Made by a program: the position numbers and the translations under genes
From: Bacteroidota bacterium
Lineage (GTDB): Bacteria > Bacteroidota > Bacteroidia > B-17B0 > Aurantibacillaceae
Direction of reading: 5' to 3'
Assembly (NCBI GenBank): GCA_016708845.1
Contig: JADJFB010000001.1
Location: forward strand, 310,001 to 374,000
Length of the DNA: 64,000 bases
Part shown: piece after piece, positions 8,482-16,751 of the stretch
Layout: the number at the start of each line of letters is the position of its first letter
Numbering within the stretch: position 1 is the first letter of the stretch
The notes under the pieces: generated by a model
Database searches by the model: none
What the model saw: the letters and a program-made list of their open reading frames with translations, nothing else
What the model was told of the DNA's origin: nothing

Positions 8482-10404
8482 ATGAATCTTCTTTCAGTAA
8501 ATCAATTAAGTAAAAGTTTTGGCGACAAAAAATTATTTCAAAATATTAATTTCGGAATTAACTATGGTGATAAAGTAGCACTCATCGCAAAAAATGGTTC
8601 TGGTAAATCTACATTATTCAAAATTTTACAAGGCATCGAAATCCCGGATAGTGGAGATATTGCTTTCCGTAAAGAGTTACGTATTTCTTTTTTAAGTCAA
8701 GAACCTAATTTAGATGATAATCATACGATTGAACAAGCTATTTATGCTGGAGATAGCGAAATGGTTAAAACCGCTATTGATTATACACATTTAGTAGAAA
8801 CACATTACGCTAATCCAACTGAAAAAACAGAAAATCAATTAGACATCTTAACTAATAAGATGAATGATTTAGAAGCATGGAATGTGGAAACACAAATCAT
8901 GTTAGTGTGCGCTAATTTAGGATTGAATGATTTAACTCAAAAAGTTAGTACCCTAAGTGGTGGACAGAAAAAACGTTTGGCTCTTGCTCAAGTTATATTA
9001 AATGAACCTGATTTATTAATCATGGATGAGCCTACCAATCACTTAGATGTTACTGTGATTGAGTGGTTAGAAGAATATCTACGAAGCTATAAAAAAAGTA
9101 TTTTATTAGTAACGCATGATCGTTATTTTTTAGATGAAGTGTGCGATCGTATTATTGAAATTGATGATCATCAATTATTTGAATACAAAGGCAAGTTTGA
9201 TTACTACATGGAGAAAAAAGCGGAACGCATGATGATGCAAGCTTCCGAATTAGAAAAAGCAAAAAACTTATACCAACGTGAGTTAGAATGGGTTCGTAAG
9301 CAACCACGTGCACGTACTGTTAAATCTAAATCGCGTGTGGATGCCTTTGCAGATGTAGAAGCAAAAGCACGTAAAAAAAGCGTAGATAAAAAAATTGAAT
9401 TAAGCGTAAAGGTCGAGCGTATTGGAAGTAAAATTATTGAAGTACGAAATTTGAAGAAGGCTTTCGGAGATAAAAAAATACTTGAACCATTTACTTATAC
9501 TTTTATTAAAGGTGAAAAAATTGGAATTGTTGGTCCAAATGGAATTGGCAAGAGTACCTTCATTAATATGTTGCAAGGTATTGAGCCCCCTGATGCTGGG
9601 ACTGTAACGGTTGGAGATACAATTGTATTTGGGTACTATTCTCAAAAAGGCATTCAAGTGGCGGATGACAAACGTGTAATTGAAGTAGTAAAAGATATCG
9701 CTGAGTTTATTCCTTTAGCAAATGGAACTTCTTTAAGTGCATCAGGATTGTTAACCCGTTTTAATTTTGCTCCTGAAGTTCAATACGGACATGTTAGTAA
9801 ATTAAGCGGAGGAGAAAAACGCCGTTTGTACCTACTAACGGTATTAGTTCGTAATCCAAATTTTTTAATTCTGGATGAGCCTACAAATGATTTAGATATT
9901 ATCACGCTTCAAACACTTGAGCAGTTCTTATTGGATTTCCAAGGCTGTGTGTTAATTGTTTCGCATGATCGTTATTTCTTAGACAGATTAGTAGATCACG
10001 TTTTTGCTTTTGAAGGTAATGGTGTTGTAAAAGATTTCCCAGGTAACTATAGCGAATACCGTCAGTGGAAATATGACTCGGAAGATGAAGCAGAAGAATT
10101 AGCAAAAGAGCAAAAGCTAAAAGAAATTATTTCGGCTAATGATTCTGTGGTTGAGCAACCGGTTAAGCAAGTTGCAGAAACTATTGTTTCCGAAAAAAAG
10201 AAATTATCATATAAAGAGCAAAAAGAATTAGAATCTCTTGATGTTGAGTTGCCTCAATTAGAGACTAAAAAGTTAGAAATAGAAACGTTATTAGCTAGTG
10301 GAATTACTGACGTGAAAGAGATTGAAAAATTATCAAAACAGTTTACATTTATTTCTACGCAAATTGATGAAAAGACTATGCGTTGGTTAGAGTTACAAGG
10401 TTAA
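8482..10404 (+). CDS. uup: ABC-F ATPase, Uup-like
   Basis: 640 residues with two ABC ATPase domains in one chain and no membrane segments, the ABC-F arrangement of ribosome-associated ATPases. Domain 1 has a Walker A at 36-44 in the slightly unusual form AKNGSGKST, signature LSGGQKKRLALA and Walker B LLIMDEPTNHLD; domain 2 has GPNGIGKST, LSGGEKRRLYLL and LILDEPTNDLD. A charged linker lies between them, and a C-terminal coiled coil (about residues 575-640) favours Uup over EttA. Uup is linked to ribosome function and to precise excision of transposons. Transcription ends at the hairpin at 10426-10457. Confidence 0.88.
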   Translation: MNLLSVNQLSKSFGDKKLFQNINFGINYGDKVALIAKNGSGKSTLFKILQGIEIPDSGDIAFRKELRISFLSQEPNLDDNHTIEQAIYAGDSEMVKTAIDYTHLVETHYANPTEKTENQLDILTNKMNDLEAWNVETQIMLVCANLGLNDLTQKVSTLSGGQKKRLALAQVILNEPDLLIMDEPTNHLDVTVIEWLEEYLRSYKKSILLVTHDRYFLDEVCDRIIEIDDHQLFEYKGKFDYYMEKKAERMMMQASELEKAKNLYQRELEWVRKQPRARTVKSKSRVDAFADVEAKARKKSVDKKIELSVKVERIGSKIIEVRNLKKAFGDKKILEPFTYTFIKGEKIGIVGPNGIGKSTFINMLQGIEPPDAGTVTVGDTIVFGYYSQKGIQVADDKRVIEVVKDIAEFIPLANGTSLSASGLLTRFNFAPEVQYGHVSKLSGGEKRRLYLLTVLVRNPNFLILDEPTNDLDIITLQTLEQFLLDFQGCVLIVSHDRYFLDRLVDHVFAFEGNGVVKDFPGNYSEYRQWKYDSEDEAEELAKEQKLKEIISANDSVVEQPVKQVAETIVSEKKKLSYKEQKELESLDVELPQLETKKLEIETLLASGITDVKEIEKLSKQFTFISTQIDEKTMRWLELQG

Positions 10405-10425
10405 TTGTGATGATTATGGAAAATA

Positions 10426-10457
10426 AAAAAGCCCTTAGTGAAAACTAAGGGCTTTTT
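10426..10457. terminator. Bidirectional terminator between uup and rplI
   Basis: A perfect 14-bp stem, AAAAAGCCCTTAGT (10426-10439) and ACTAAGGGCTTTTT (10444-10457), closed by a GAAA tetraloop, with A and T tracts on its flanks. It lies between the convergent uup and rpsF-rpsR-rplI units and can terminate both. Confidence 0.9.
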
Positions 10458-10475
10458 GTTTGTGTGAATTAAAAA

Positions 10476-10922
10476 TTACTCAGCAATAACTTCAAAGTTA
10501 ATTGTTGCAGAAATTTCTTTGAATAAACGAACCTTAGCAGAGTAAGTTCCTAATGCTTTAATAGCATCTTCGTTCATTTCAATGTTTTTACGTTCAACTT
10601 CATAACCAGCTTTTTTCAATGCATCTGCTAATTGAATGTTTGTTACCGAACCAAAAATCTTTCCAGATTCCCCAGCTTTAGCACCAACTTTCACAGTTAC
10701 ATCAGCAAATTTAGCTGCCATTGCAGTTGCTTCGTTACGTAATTTTTGTTCTTTAAATGAGCTTTGTTTAATTTCTTCCGCTTGCATTTTTTTGTTGCTT
10801 TCTGTAGCTAACACTGCAATGCGTTGAGGAATTAAAAAGTTACGACCATAACCGTTTTTAACTTTAACGATGTCGTTTTTATATCCTAACCCTTTAAGGT
10901 CTTGTTTTAATATAACTTCCAT
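10476..10922 (-). CDS. rplI: 50S ribosomal protein L9
   Basis: 148 residues, the normal L9 length. The N-terminal rRNA-binding domain has the family pattern MEVILKQDLKGLGYKNDIVKVKNGYGRNFLIP without the dash-breaking changes seen in degraded copies; a long helix and the C-terminal domain follow. It is the third gene of the rpsF-rpsR-rplI unit, 20 bases after rpsR, and ends just before the shared terminator. Confidence 0.97.
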   Translation of the reverse strand: MEVILKQDLKGLGYKNDIVKVKNGYGRNFLIPQRIAVLATESNKKMQAEEIKQSSFKEQKLRNEATAMAAKFADVTVKVGAKAGESGKIFGSVTNIQLADALKKAGYEVERKNIEMNEDAIKALGTYSAKVRLFKEISATINFEVIAE

Positions 10923-10942
10923 GTTGTTTTTTCCTCTTTAAA

Positions 10943-11206
10943 TTATTTTAAACCATCTGCTAAATAAGGCATTAAAGCAATGTGACGTGCACGTTTAACT
11001 GCTTGAGATACCTTACGTTGAAATTTCAATGAAGTTCCAGTTAAACGACGAGGCAATAACTTACCTTGCTCATTCACGAACTTTAATAAAAAGTCAGCGT
11101 CTTTATAATCAATATATTTAATACCTAACTTTTTAAAGCGACAGTATTTTTTCTTTTTAGCCTCAACTGTAGGAGGGTTTAAAAAGCGTACTTCATTTTT
11201 TGCCAT
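10943..11206 (-). CDS. rpsR: 30S ribosomal protein S18
   Basis: 87 residues. It binds S6 on the platform of the small subunit. The conserved core is present: CRFKKLGIKYIDYKD, then LLPRRLTGTSLKFQRKVSQAVKRARHIALMPY. It lies 28 bases downstream of rpsF and 20 bases upstream of rplI, the standard order of this ribosomal unit. Confidence 0.97.
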   Translation of the reverse strand: MAKNEVRFLNPPTVEAKKKKYCRFKKLGIKYIDYKDADFLLKFVNEQGKLLPRRLTGTSLKFQRKVSQAVKRARHIALMPYLADGLK

Positions 11207-11234
11207 TTTGTAATTTCTTTTTTGGAGTTAATAA

Positions 11235-11606
11235 TTAAGCTTCTGCTTTTTTAGTTGTTTTTGCAGCTTTTGCTTCACCTTGTCTACCACGTCTTTTATC
11301 TGCCCAAGTTGCACCATGTTTTTCCAATGCAATCGTTAAGAAACGTAAAATGCGTTCGTCACGTTTAAATTGTAATTCCAATTCTGCAATCTCAGTTCCT
11401 TTTCCAGAAAAATCAACTAAGTGATAAAACCCAGTTGTTTTCTTTTGAATAGGGTAAGCCAATTTTTTTAGGCCCCAGTTTTCTCTGTGATTAATTTTCG
11501 CTCCCAAATCCGTTAGGATTTTTTCAAACTTTTTTGCGGCCTCCTTTGCCTGATCATCAGACAAAACGGGAGTTAAAATGAAGACCGTCTCATAGCGTTT
11601 TTCCAT
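11235..11606 (-). CDS. rpsF: 30S ribosomal protein S6
   Basis: 123 residues. The S6 fold is recognisable from YETVFILTPVLSDDQ, WGLKKLAYPIQKKTTGFYHLVDF and the FLTIALEKH strand. The C-terminus is a basic tail rich in Lys and Ala (GEAKAAKTTKKAEA), common in Bacteroidota S6 proteins. It is the first gene of the unit, behind a TATATTTG element on the minus strand. Confidence 0.97.
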   Translation of the reverse strand: MEKRYETVFILTPVLSDDQAKEAAKKFEKILTDLGAKINHRENWGLKKLAYPIQKKTTGFYHLVDFSGKGTEIAELELQFKRDERILRFLTIALEKHGATWADKRRGRQGEAKAAKTTKKAEA

Positions 11607-11631
11607 TATTATTTATTTTAAATTAGGGCTG

Positions 11632-11639
11632 CAAATATA
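11632..11639 (-). promoter_or_regulatory. -7 element (TATATTTG) of the rpsF-rpsR-rplI unit
   Basis: On the minus strand TATATTTG fits TAnnTTTG and lies 25 bases before the rpsF start. No clear -33 TTG at 19-20 bases was found. A possible hairpin (GCGCTTTTT and AAAAAGCGTC arms, about 11658-11683) lies just upstream. The rest of the 257-base divergent gap to the next gene is A+T-rich and holds nothing else I can name. Confidence 0.5.
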
Positions 11640-11863
11640 GGCTAATTATTTGATTCTGACGCTTTTTAACTAAAAAAAGCGCCAAATAATTATATTTAAT
11701 GCCGAAAACACAATTTATATGTTATTAATTATTTGATAATCAACTATTTAATGTATTTATTGAATTCAATGAAATTGACCTTTATTTATAAAATACAAGG
11801 TTATTTTTCCTTGTTTTCTTAAAATGTGAGCTTTTATAAAATCGCTACTTTAGTAAAAAAAAG

Positions 11864-12928
11864 GTGTTGAAAAATACATGGATACTAATTAATTGGCTAG
11901 GTATTATAACAGTATCTTTTGGAAGTTATAAACTCATGCAATTTTTTATTTCCATACTCCTTACGTTAAAATTTATAACGGCCCCTCCTGATAGTAATTT
12001 GGTTTTTAATTCTTCTTTTGATTTAAGACAAGATGTTATTTCGGTTCCTAATTTTAAAACAAAAGAAAAAATGGACTTTGTATTTAATATGCAAGTCTAC
12101 CAATTAGGTTGTGATACAATGCCAAACGTAAAATTTTGGAGAAGTATTATGAATTTGCACAAAGATTCTGCTTTATTTAATACACCACATACACGTAATG
12201 TTTTAAGTAAGCAACATATTAGAGATTGGGAAAGTAAAGATTTAGTCAAAAAATCATGTTATAAAGATAGCCTCCGAAATTGGTATTGTTTAGATGATTC
12301 TGCTCGAATTTTATTAACTAACGGTAAAAGTTTTTTTTATGATTTTGAAAAGGCCTCTGCTAATTTTCATAAAGGAATTAATGATTTTATTGCCAATGGA
12401 GTTGATCCTTGGTACGCACAAGCTATCTTAATGATTGAAAGTCCTAATAAATTACAAAAATCAAACGCTGGCGCTTACGGTTCTTTTCAATTAATGAAAG
12501 ATGTAGCGCGTTTGTTTGGCTTAAAAGTGAATAAAAGTATTGATGAGCGGGCTGATTTTGATAGATCAGCTTATGCAGCATCGAGTTTGATAAAAAAGAT
12601 ATGTATTCCTAAAACGAAAGAAATTTTGGATTCCTTGGGTATCACAAACTACAAGGAAAATGAATTATGGTTTAGATTATTGGTGATGCATTCGTATCAT
12701 GCTGGTGCTGGTAATGTAAAAAAAGCATTGTTTAGTTTTAAACCAACAAAGGGTGATATGAATTTAATTTATACGCTTTGGCATACAGAAACCAAACATT
12801 TTAAATCGGCTTCACAAAATTATTCGCAATTAGTACTCGCAGCTCTGCTTGAAGTAAACGAGAAATTTGGATTAGCACCAAATCAACTCATTATCGATCC
12901 AAAAGTCAAGGAAAGTGCTCTGAGATAG
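11864..12928 (+). CDS. Lytic transglycosylase (SLT family), membrane-anchored
   Basis: 354 residues; GTG start at 11864, with TTG 11867 as the alternative. An N-terminal hydrophobic segment (about residues 8-38) anchors it in the inner membrane, leaving the rest in the periplasm. The SLT fold is marked by the catalytic Glu in MIES (E192), AYGSFQLM (204-211) and MHSYHAGAGNV. Enzymes of this type cut the glycan strands of peptidoglycan, leaving 1,6-anhydro ends. No LysM repeats are seen, unlike classic MltD. A weak TACTTTAG element lies at 11846-11853. About 160 residues between anchor and SLT domain have no recognisable domain. Confidence 0.82.
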   Translation: MLKNTWILINWLGIITVSFGSYKLMQFFISILLTLKFITAPPDSNLVFNSSFDLRQDVISVPNFKTKEKMDFVFNMQVYQLGCDTMPNVKFWRSIMNLHKDSALFNTPHTRNVLSKQHIRDWESKDLVKKSCYKDSLRNWYCLDDSARILLTNGKSFFYDFEKASANFHKGINDFIANGVDPWYAQAILMIESPNKLQKSNAGAYGSFQLMKDVARLFGLKVNKSIDERADFDRSAYAASSLIKKICIPKTKEILDSLGITNYKENELWFRLLVMHSYHAGAGNVKKALFSFKPTKGDMNLIYTLWHTETKHFKSASQNYSQLVLAALLEVNEKFGLAPNQLIIDPKVKESALR

Positions 12929-13029
12929 CCTTTTAGCAAAACATCAATATCTTCAAAAAATGTATTTTTTTTGGAAAATGTGTTTTATTTGATTTTTATT
13001 TTACATTTAGCTAATCAAAAACTGTACTT

Positions 13030-13704
13030 ATGAGAATTTTAATCATCGAAGACGAAAAATCATTACGCGAAGACGTGGTTGATTATTTAACAGAAAATGG
13101 CTACAAATGCGATTTTGCAACGACAATTAAAAGTGCCATGCAAAAATTAAACGATATTGTTTATAGCTGTGCTTTGGTAGATGTTGGATTGCCAGATGGT
13201 TCAGGAATTGAAGTGGTGGAGTATATTAAAAAAAATAACCCTGAAATGGGAGTTATAATCGTTACCGCTAAAAATGCTTTGGAAGATAAATTAGAGGGAT
13301 TGAAAATTGGAGCGGATGATTATTTAACTAAACCATTCCATTTATCTGAGCTAAGCGCTCGAATTTACTCTGTTTTACGTAGAAGAAATTTTGGTGGAAA
13401 AAACACCTTGTCTTTTGATGGATTAGAGATTGATACTACTGAGAAGAAAGTAATTGCAAACGGAAATCAATTGCAGTTAACTAAAAAAGAATACGAAATA
13501 TTAGTTTATTTAGCTAGTAACCCAACACATTTGATTACTAAAGAAGCTTTAGCGGATGCCATTTGGGGCGATAAAGCAGATATGGCGACCTCTTTTGACT
13601 TTGTTTATAGTCAAATTAAAAACCTAAAGAAAAAATTGAATGAAGCTGATTTAAAAAATTACATTAAAGTAGTTTACGGAATGGGCTATAAGTTCAAAGA
13701 TTAA
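13030..13704 (+). CDS. OmpR-family response regulator
   Basis: 224 residues: an N-terminal receiver with acidic pocket EDE (7-9), phospho-acceptor D51 in LVDVGLPDG, the Thr of VTAKNA and the Lys of LTKPF, followed by a winged-helix DNA-binding domain (ending YIKVVYGMGYKFKD). It is a phosphorylation-controlled transcription factor. The histidine kinase gene follows after about 76 bases and is the likely partner. The target genes cannot be inferred. Confidence 0.92.
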   Translation: MRILIIEDEKSLREDVVDYLTENGYKCDFATTIKSAMQKLNDIVYSCALVDVGLPDGSGIEVVEYIKKNNPEMGVIIVTAKNALEDKLEGLKIGADDYLTKPFHLSELSARIYSVLRRRNFGGKNTLSFDGLEIDTTEKKVIANGNQLQLTKKEYEILVYLASNPTHLITKEALADAIWGDKADMATSFDFVYSQIKNLKKKLNEADLKNYIKVVYGMGYKFKD

Positions 13705-13780
13705 TTCTTATTGAGTTTATTAAGTTTTATGTTTTAAATTTGTTTTATCAAGCAATTTGATAGAATTTAATAAACTATTA

Positions 13781-15064
13781 GTGAAACTTCTTACCAAAAC
13801 AAATATCTATTCCTCTATCACAACAATATTGTTGTTTGCTATTGGTATTTTTATTGTGTACGAAGTTATTTTTGCTAAGCTAGATAAGGAAGCCGATAAT
13901 CAGTTACTTACAACAAAAGCACAAATTATTAAAAGTCTGAAAGATGGAATTTCTCCCAAGGAATTCATGTCTAATATTGGCCAAAAAATTTATGTTCGAA
14001 AAATTGCAAAGCAAACCATATTTGATAATAAGTTCATTGAATACACAGGTAAAAAGTTTGAAGAAGAAATAACAGGCGTTGATCTTAATGATTCTCGAGT
14101 TATGCAAAGAGAGTTGCTATTTCAAACTACTATTGATAGTCAGGCATACGAAGCTACCGTTTGTATTTCTTTAACAGAAGGTAAGTTAATAGGTGAATAC
14201 ATTAGTGGTGTTGTATTAATCTTCTTAGTATTATCATTCGTGATATTATTTTTATTAAACAGATATATTTCAGATTTTTTATGGTCGCCTTTTAATGACA
14301 CGCTTTCAAAAATAAAAAGTTGGAACATTAAAAAGCAAGATAAATTAAATTTTAGAAATACCGATATTGATGAGTTTCATTTGTTGAATGATACCCTCAG
14401 AGACTTAACTTATCAAATTCAATCAGATTACCACAACCTAAAAGAGTTTACAGAAAATGTATCTCATGAAGCACAAACACCTTTATCGATTATTAGTACA
14501 AAAATTGAGTTGTTGATGCAGGAAACAAACTATAGTGAGCGTCAACATAAATTATTAGTTCAAACTTATAACGCCACTCAACGTTTATATAAATTAAACG
14601 AAGGTTTAATTTTATTAACTAGAATTGAAAATAAACAATTTGTTGAAACCACAACGATTAATTTAAATCAAGCTATTGATGAAAAATTAGAAATACTGGA
14701 GGATTTTATAGAAGCTAAACAAATTAAAATTGAAAAGATATTTAATGCTCAAGTAACCAAAGACGTTAATCAGATATTACTAACCATTTTATTGAATAAT
14801 TTATTTATTAACGCCATTAAATATAATCTAGAGGAAAATGGTGTTATTAGAGTTGTTGTAAATGAGGATTCGTTTTCAGTTGAAAACACAAGCTTTAAAG
14901 ATAAAATTGACAAACAATTTTTGTTTGAACGATTTAATAAAAATTCCATCTCTGGGTCGTTAGGACTAGGTTTATCTTTAATTAAAAAAATCGTTGATTT
15001 TTATAATTGGCATGTAACTTACTCTTGTAAGGATGGAGTTCATAAATTTAAAATTTATATGTAG
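13781..15064 (+). CDS. Sensor histidine kinase, partner of the preceding regulator
   Basis: 427 residues from GTG 13781 (MKLLTKTNIYSS); a TTG at 13757 would add eight residues, but the GTG start matches the usual N-terminus of this kinase type. Two membrane helices (about residues 14-34 and 145-167) flank a ~110-residue periplasmic sensor. The dimerisation domain carries the phospho-acceptor His in VSHEAQTPLSII, and the ATPase domain has the N box (NNLFINAIKYN) and GSLGLGLSLIKKI. The usual DxGxG G1 box is replaced by VNEDSFSVENTS, so ATP binding is atypical. It phosphorylates the regulator encoded just upstream. Confidence 0.87.
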   Translation: MKLLTKTNIYSSITTILLFAIGIFIVYEVIFAKLDKEADNQLLTTKAQIIKSLKDGISPKEFMSNIGQKIYVRKIAKQTIFDNKFIEYTGKKFEEEITGVDLNDSRVMQRELLFQTTIDSQAYEATVCISLTEGKLIGEYISGVVLIFLVLSFVILFLLNRYISDFLWSPFNDTLSKIKSWNIKKQDKLNFRNTDIDEFHLLNDTLRDLTYQIQSDYHNLKEFTENVSHEAQTPLSIISTKIELLMQETNYSERQHKLLVQTYNATQRLYKLNEGLILLTRIENKQFVETTTINLNQAIDEKLEILEDFIEAKQIKIEKIFNAQVTKDVNQILLTILLNNLFINAIKYNLEENGVIRVVVNEDSFSVENTSFKDKIDKQFLFERFNKNSISGSLGLGLSLIKKIVDFYNWHVTYSCKDGVHKFKIYM

Positions 15065-15088
15065 TTTCGTTCTCCAATTTATAATGAC

Positions 15089-15535
15089 ATGACTTCATCT
15101 ATCTGGCATAAAGAGCCAAACATCATCGAAATAAATTCTTTAAATAGTAATACACTTGGCCAAAATCTAGGAATAGAATTTACTGAAGTTGGTTCTGATT
15201 TTTTAGTGGCAACTATGCCAGTTGACGAACGTACCAAGCAGCCTTTTGGTTTATTGCATGGCGGAGCAAGTGTTGCATTAGCAGAAACATTAGGTAGCGT
15301 CGCTTCTTTATTGGTTGTAAATAGCGACGTATTTATTGGAGTAGGAGTAGAAATTAATGCCAATCACATTAAAGCTGTTTTAAGTGGGAAAGTGAAAGGA
15401 GTTTGTTCCCCATTAAATATTTCAGGAAAAAACCATGTGTGGGACATTAAAATATATAACGATGCTAATGAATTAACTTGTGTGTCGAGATTTACTTGTA
15501 CTATTATCCCTAAAAGTAAATTTGTTAATGCTTAA
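15089..15535 (+). CDS. Hotdog-fold acyl-CoA thioesterase (PaaI/MenI-like)
   Basis: 148 residues, the typical size for a single hotdog domain. The conserved stretch PFGLLHGGASVALAETLGS contains the HGG motif and the catalytic acidic residue. The closest families are the PaaI and MenI (YdiI) thioesterases, which hydrolyse CoA esters such as 1,4-dihydroxy-2-naphthoyl-CoA in menaquinone synthesis. Without other men genes in the window the substrate cannot be assigned. Its last codons overlap the start of the lipase gene by 8 bases. Confidence 0.85.
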   Translation: MTSSIWHKEPNIIEINSLNSNTLGQNLGIEFTEVGSDFLVATMPVDERTKQPFGLLHGGASVALAETLGSVASLLVVNSDVFIGVGVEINANHIKAVLSGKVKGVCSPLNISGKNHVWDIKIYNDANELTCVSRFTCTIIPKSKFVNA

Positions 15536-16625
15536 ATATTCTCTTTTTATAGTCATTCTTTTTTTAAATTTTTTGGTATCAGGTCAAGGTAAATTAACGC
15601 CCGGCTTCGACGCTCAAGAATTTTTAGATGTCTTACATTTAGAATGGGCACACCAAGATAGCGGAAGTAGATACGCACCTAAAACTATTCCTCAAAATTA
15701 TAGCCGCGTTTACCGTTCGCCTGAAGTTGGCTTAAAAAATAAAGTAGATTTTTGGATGCGTAACGATTCGGTTGGCGTTATTTGTTTGCGCTACACCGTT
15801 GGTGGAACAAGTTGGCTCGAAAATTTTTATAGTGGATTAATAAAAGCCAAAGGCTCTTTAAAATTAAATGATAGTACAAATTTTAATTACATTTTTTCTC
15901 ATGATGAAAAAGCATTAGTGCATCATGGGTGGACAATTGGCATTGCTCATTTAGCACCTTTAGTAACTAAAACTATAAACGAGTATTATAAAAAAGGAGT
16001 TAAAGAATTTATTATTGTTGGTCATAGTCAAGGTGCGGCTTTATCTTTTTTAATGCGTTCATATTTGCAATATGCACCCGAATCAGTTGTGCCAAAAGAT
16101 ATCACCTACAAAGTATATTGTAGTGCCGCGCCAAAGCCTGGCAATTTATTTTATGCTTATGATTTTGATTTTATTACTCGTAATGGTTGGGCTTATCGTA
16201 TTGTAAATGCAAACGATTGGGTGCCCGAAACTCCCTTTACAATTCAAGCCATCCAAGATTTACATCCTACGAATCCTTTTTCTAAACGAAAAGAAATAAT
16301 GCAGCGTAGAGTGAAAAACCCATTAATTCGTGGTTACGTTAATCATGCGGTAAATGACATGCAGGGCGCAACACAAAAAACAAATAGGAAGTATAAAAAG
16401 TACCTCACCAAACGCATCAATAAGTTCATTAAAAAATCTCTGAAAGACTACGAGTCTCCAACTATTGAAAAAAGTAATTTTTATATGCCAGCTGGAATCC
16501 CAATTATTTTGCAACCTGATAGTACTTATAACGAAAAGTTTAAATATGATGGAGAAAATGTGTTTTTACACCACATGTTTGAGCCTTATATTTATCTAAC
16601 TGAACTTCATTATTTAAAAAAATAA
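15528..16625 (+). CDS. Secreted class 3 lipase-like hydrolase
   Basis: 365 residues from ATG 15528, which begins a signal peptide (MLKYSLFIVILFLNFLVSGQ). A longer frame opening at 15480 would bury that peptide and run deep into the thioesterase gene. The alpha/beta-hydrolase core resembles lipase class 3: nucleophile elbow VGHSQGAA (Ser167), an Asp candidate in NANDWVPETPF and a His candidate in GYVNHAV. It probably acts on an ester in the periplasm or outside the cell; the substrate is unknown. The overlap with the thioesterase suggests coupled expression, though not necessarily a shared pathway. Confidence 0.78.
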   Translation: MLKYSLFIVILFLNFLVSGQGKLTPGFDAQEFLDVLHLEWAHQDSGSRYAPKTIPQNYSRVYRSPEVGLKNKVDFWMRNDSVGVICLRYTVGGTSWLENFYSGLIKAKGSLKLNDSTNFNYIFSHDEKALVHHGWTIGIAHLAPLVTKTINEYYKKGVKEFIIVGHSQGAALSFLMRSYLQYAPESVVPKDITYKVYCSAAPKPGNLFYAYDFDFITRNGWAYRIVNANDWVPETPFTIQAIQDLHPTNPFSKRKEIMQRRVKNPLIRGYVNHAVNDMQGATQKTNRKYKKYLTKRINKFIKKSLKDYESPTIEKSNFYMPAGIPIILQPDSTYNEKFKYDGENVFLHHMFEPYIYLTELHYLKK

Positions 16626-16751
16626 TAGGTTTTATCCCCCAATTTTAGCCAGTTAACCATTTAAAAGGTCGTTTATCTAAAATCTATGGTTTGTTTAGCA
16701 ATTTCTGTTAAATTAGTCCCCGATTTTAAACTAAACAATTATAACTTCGTT

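Noticed and set aside
15480..15527. Start of the lipase deep inside the thioesterase gene
   Set aside because: The internal ATG at 15528 begins a clean signal peptide and overlaps the thioesterase end by only 8 bases.
16686..16751. Upstream ATG for the S46 peptidase
   Set aside because: It would bury the signal peptide behind 22 residues; starting at 16752 gives the exact family length and residue numbering.
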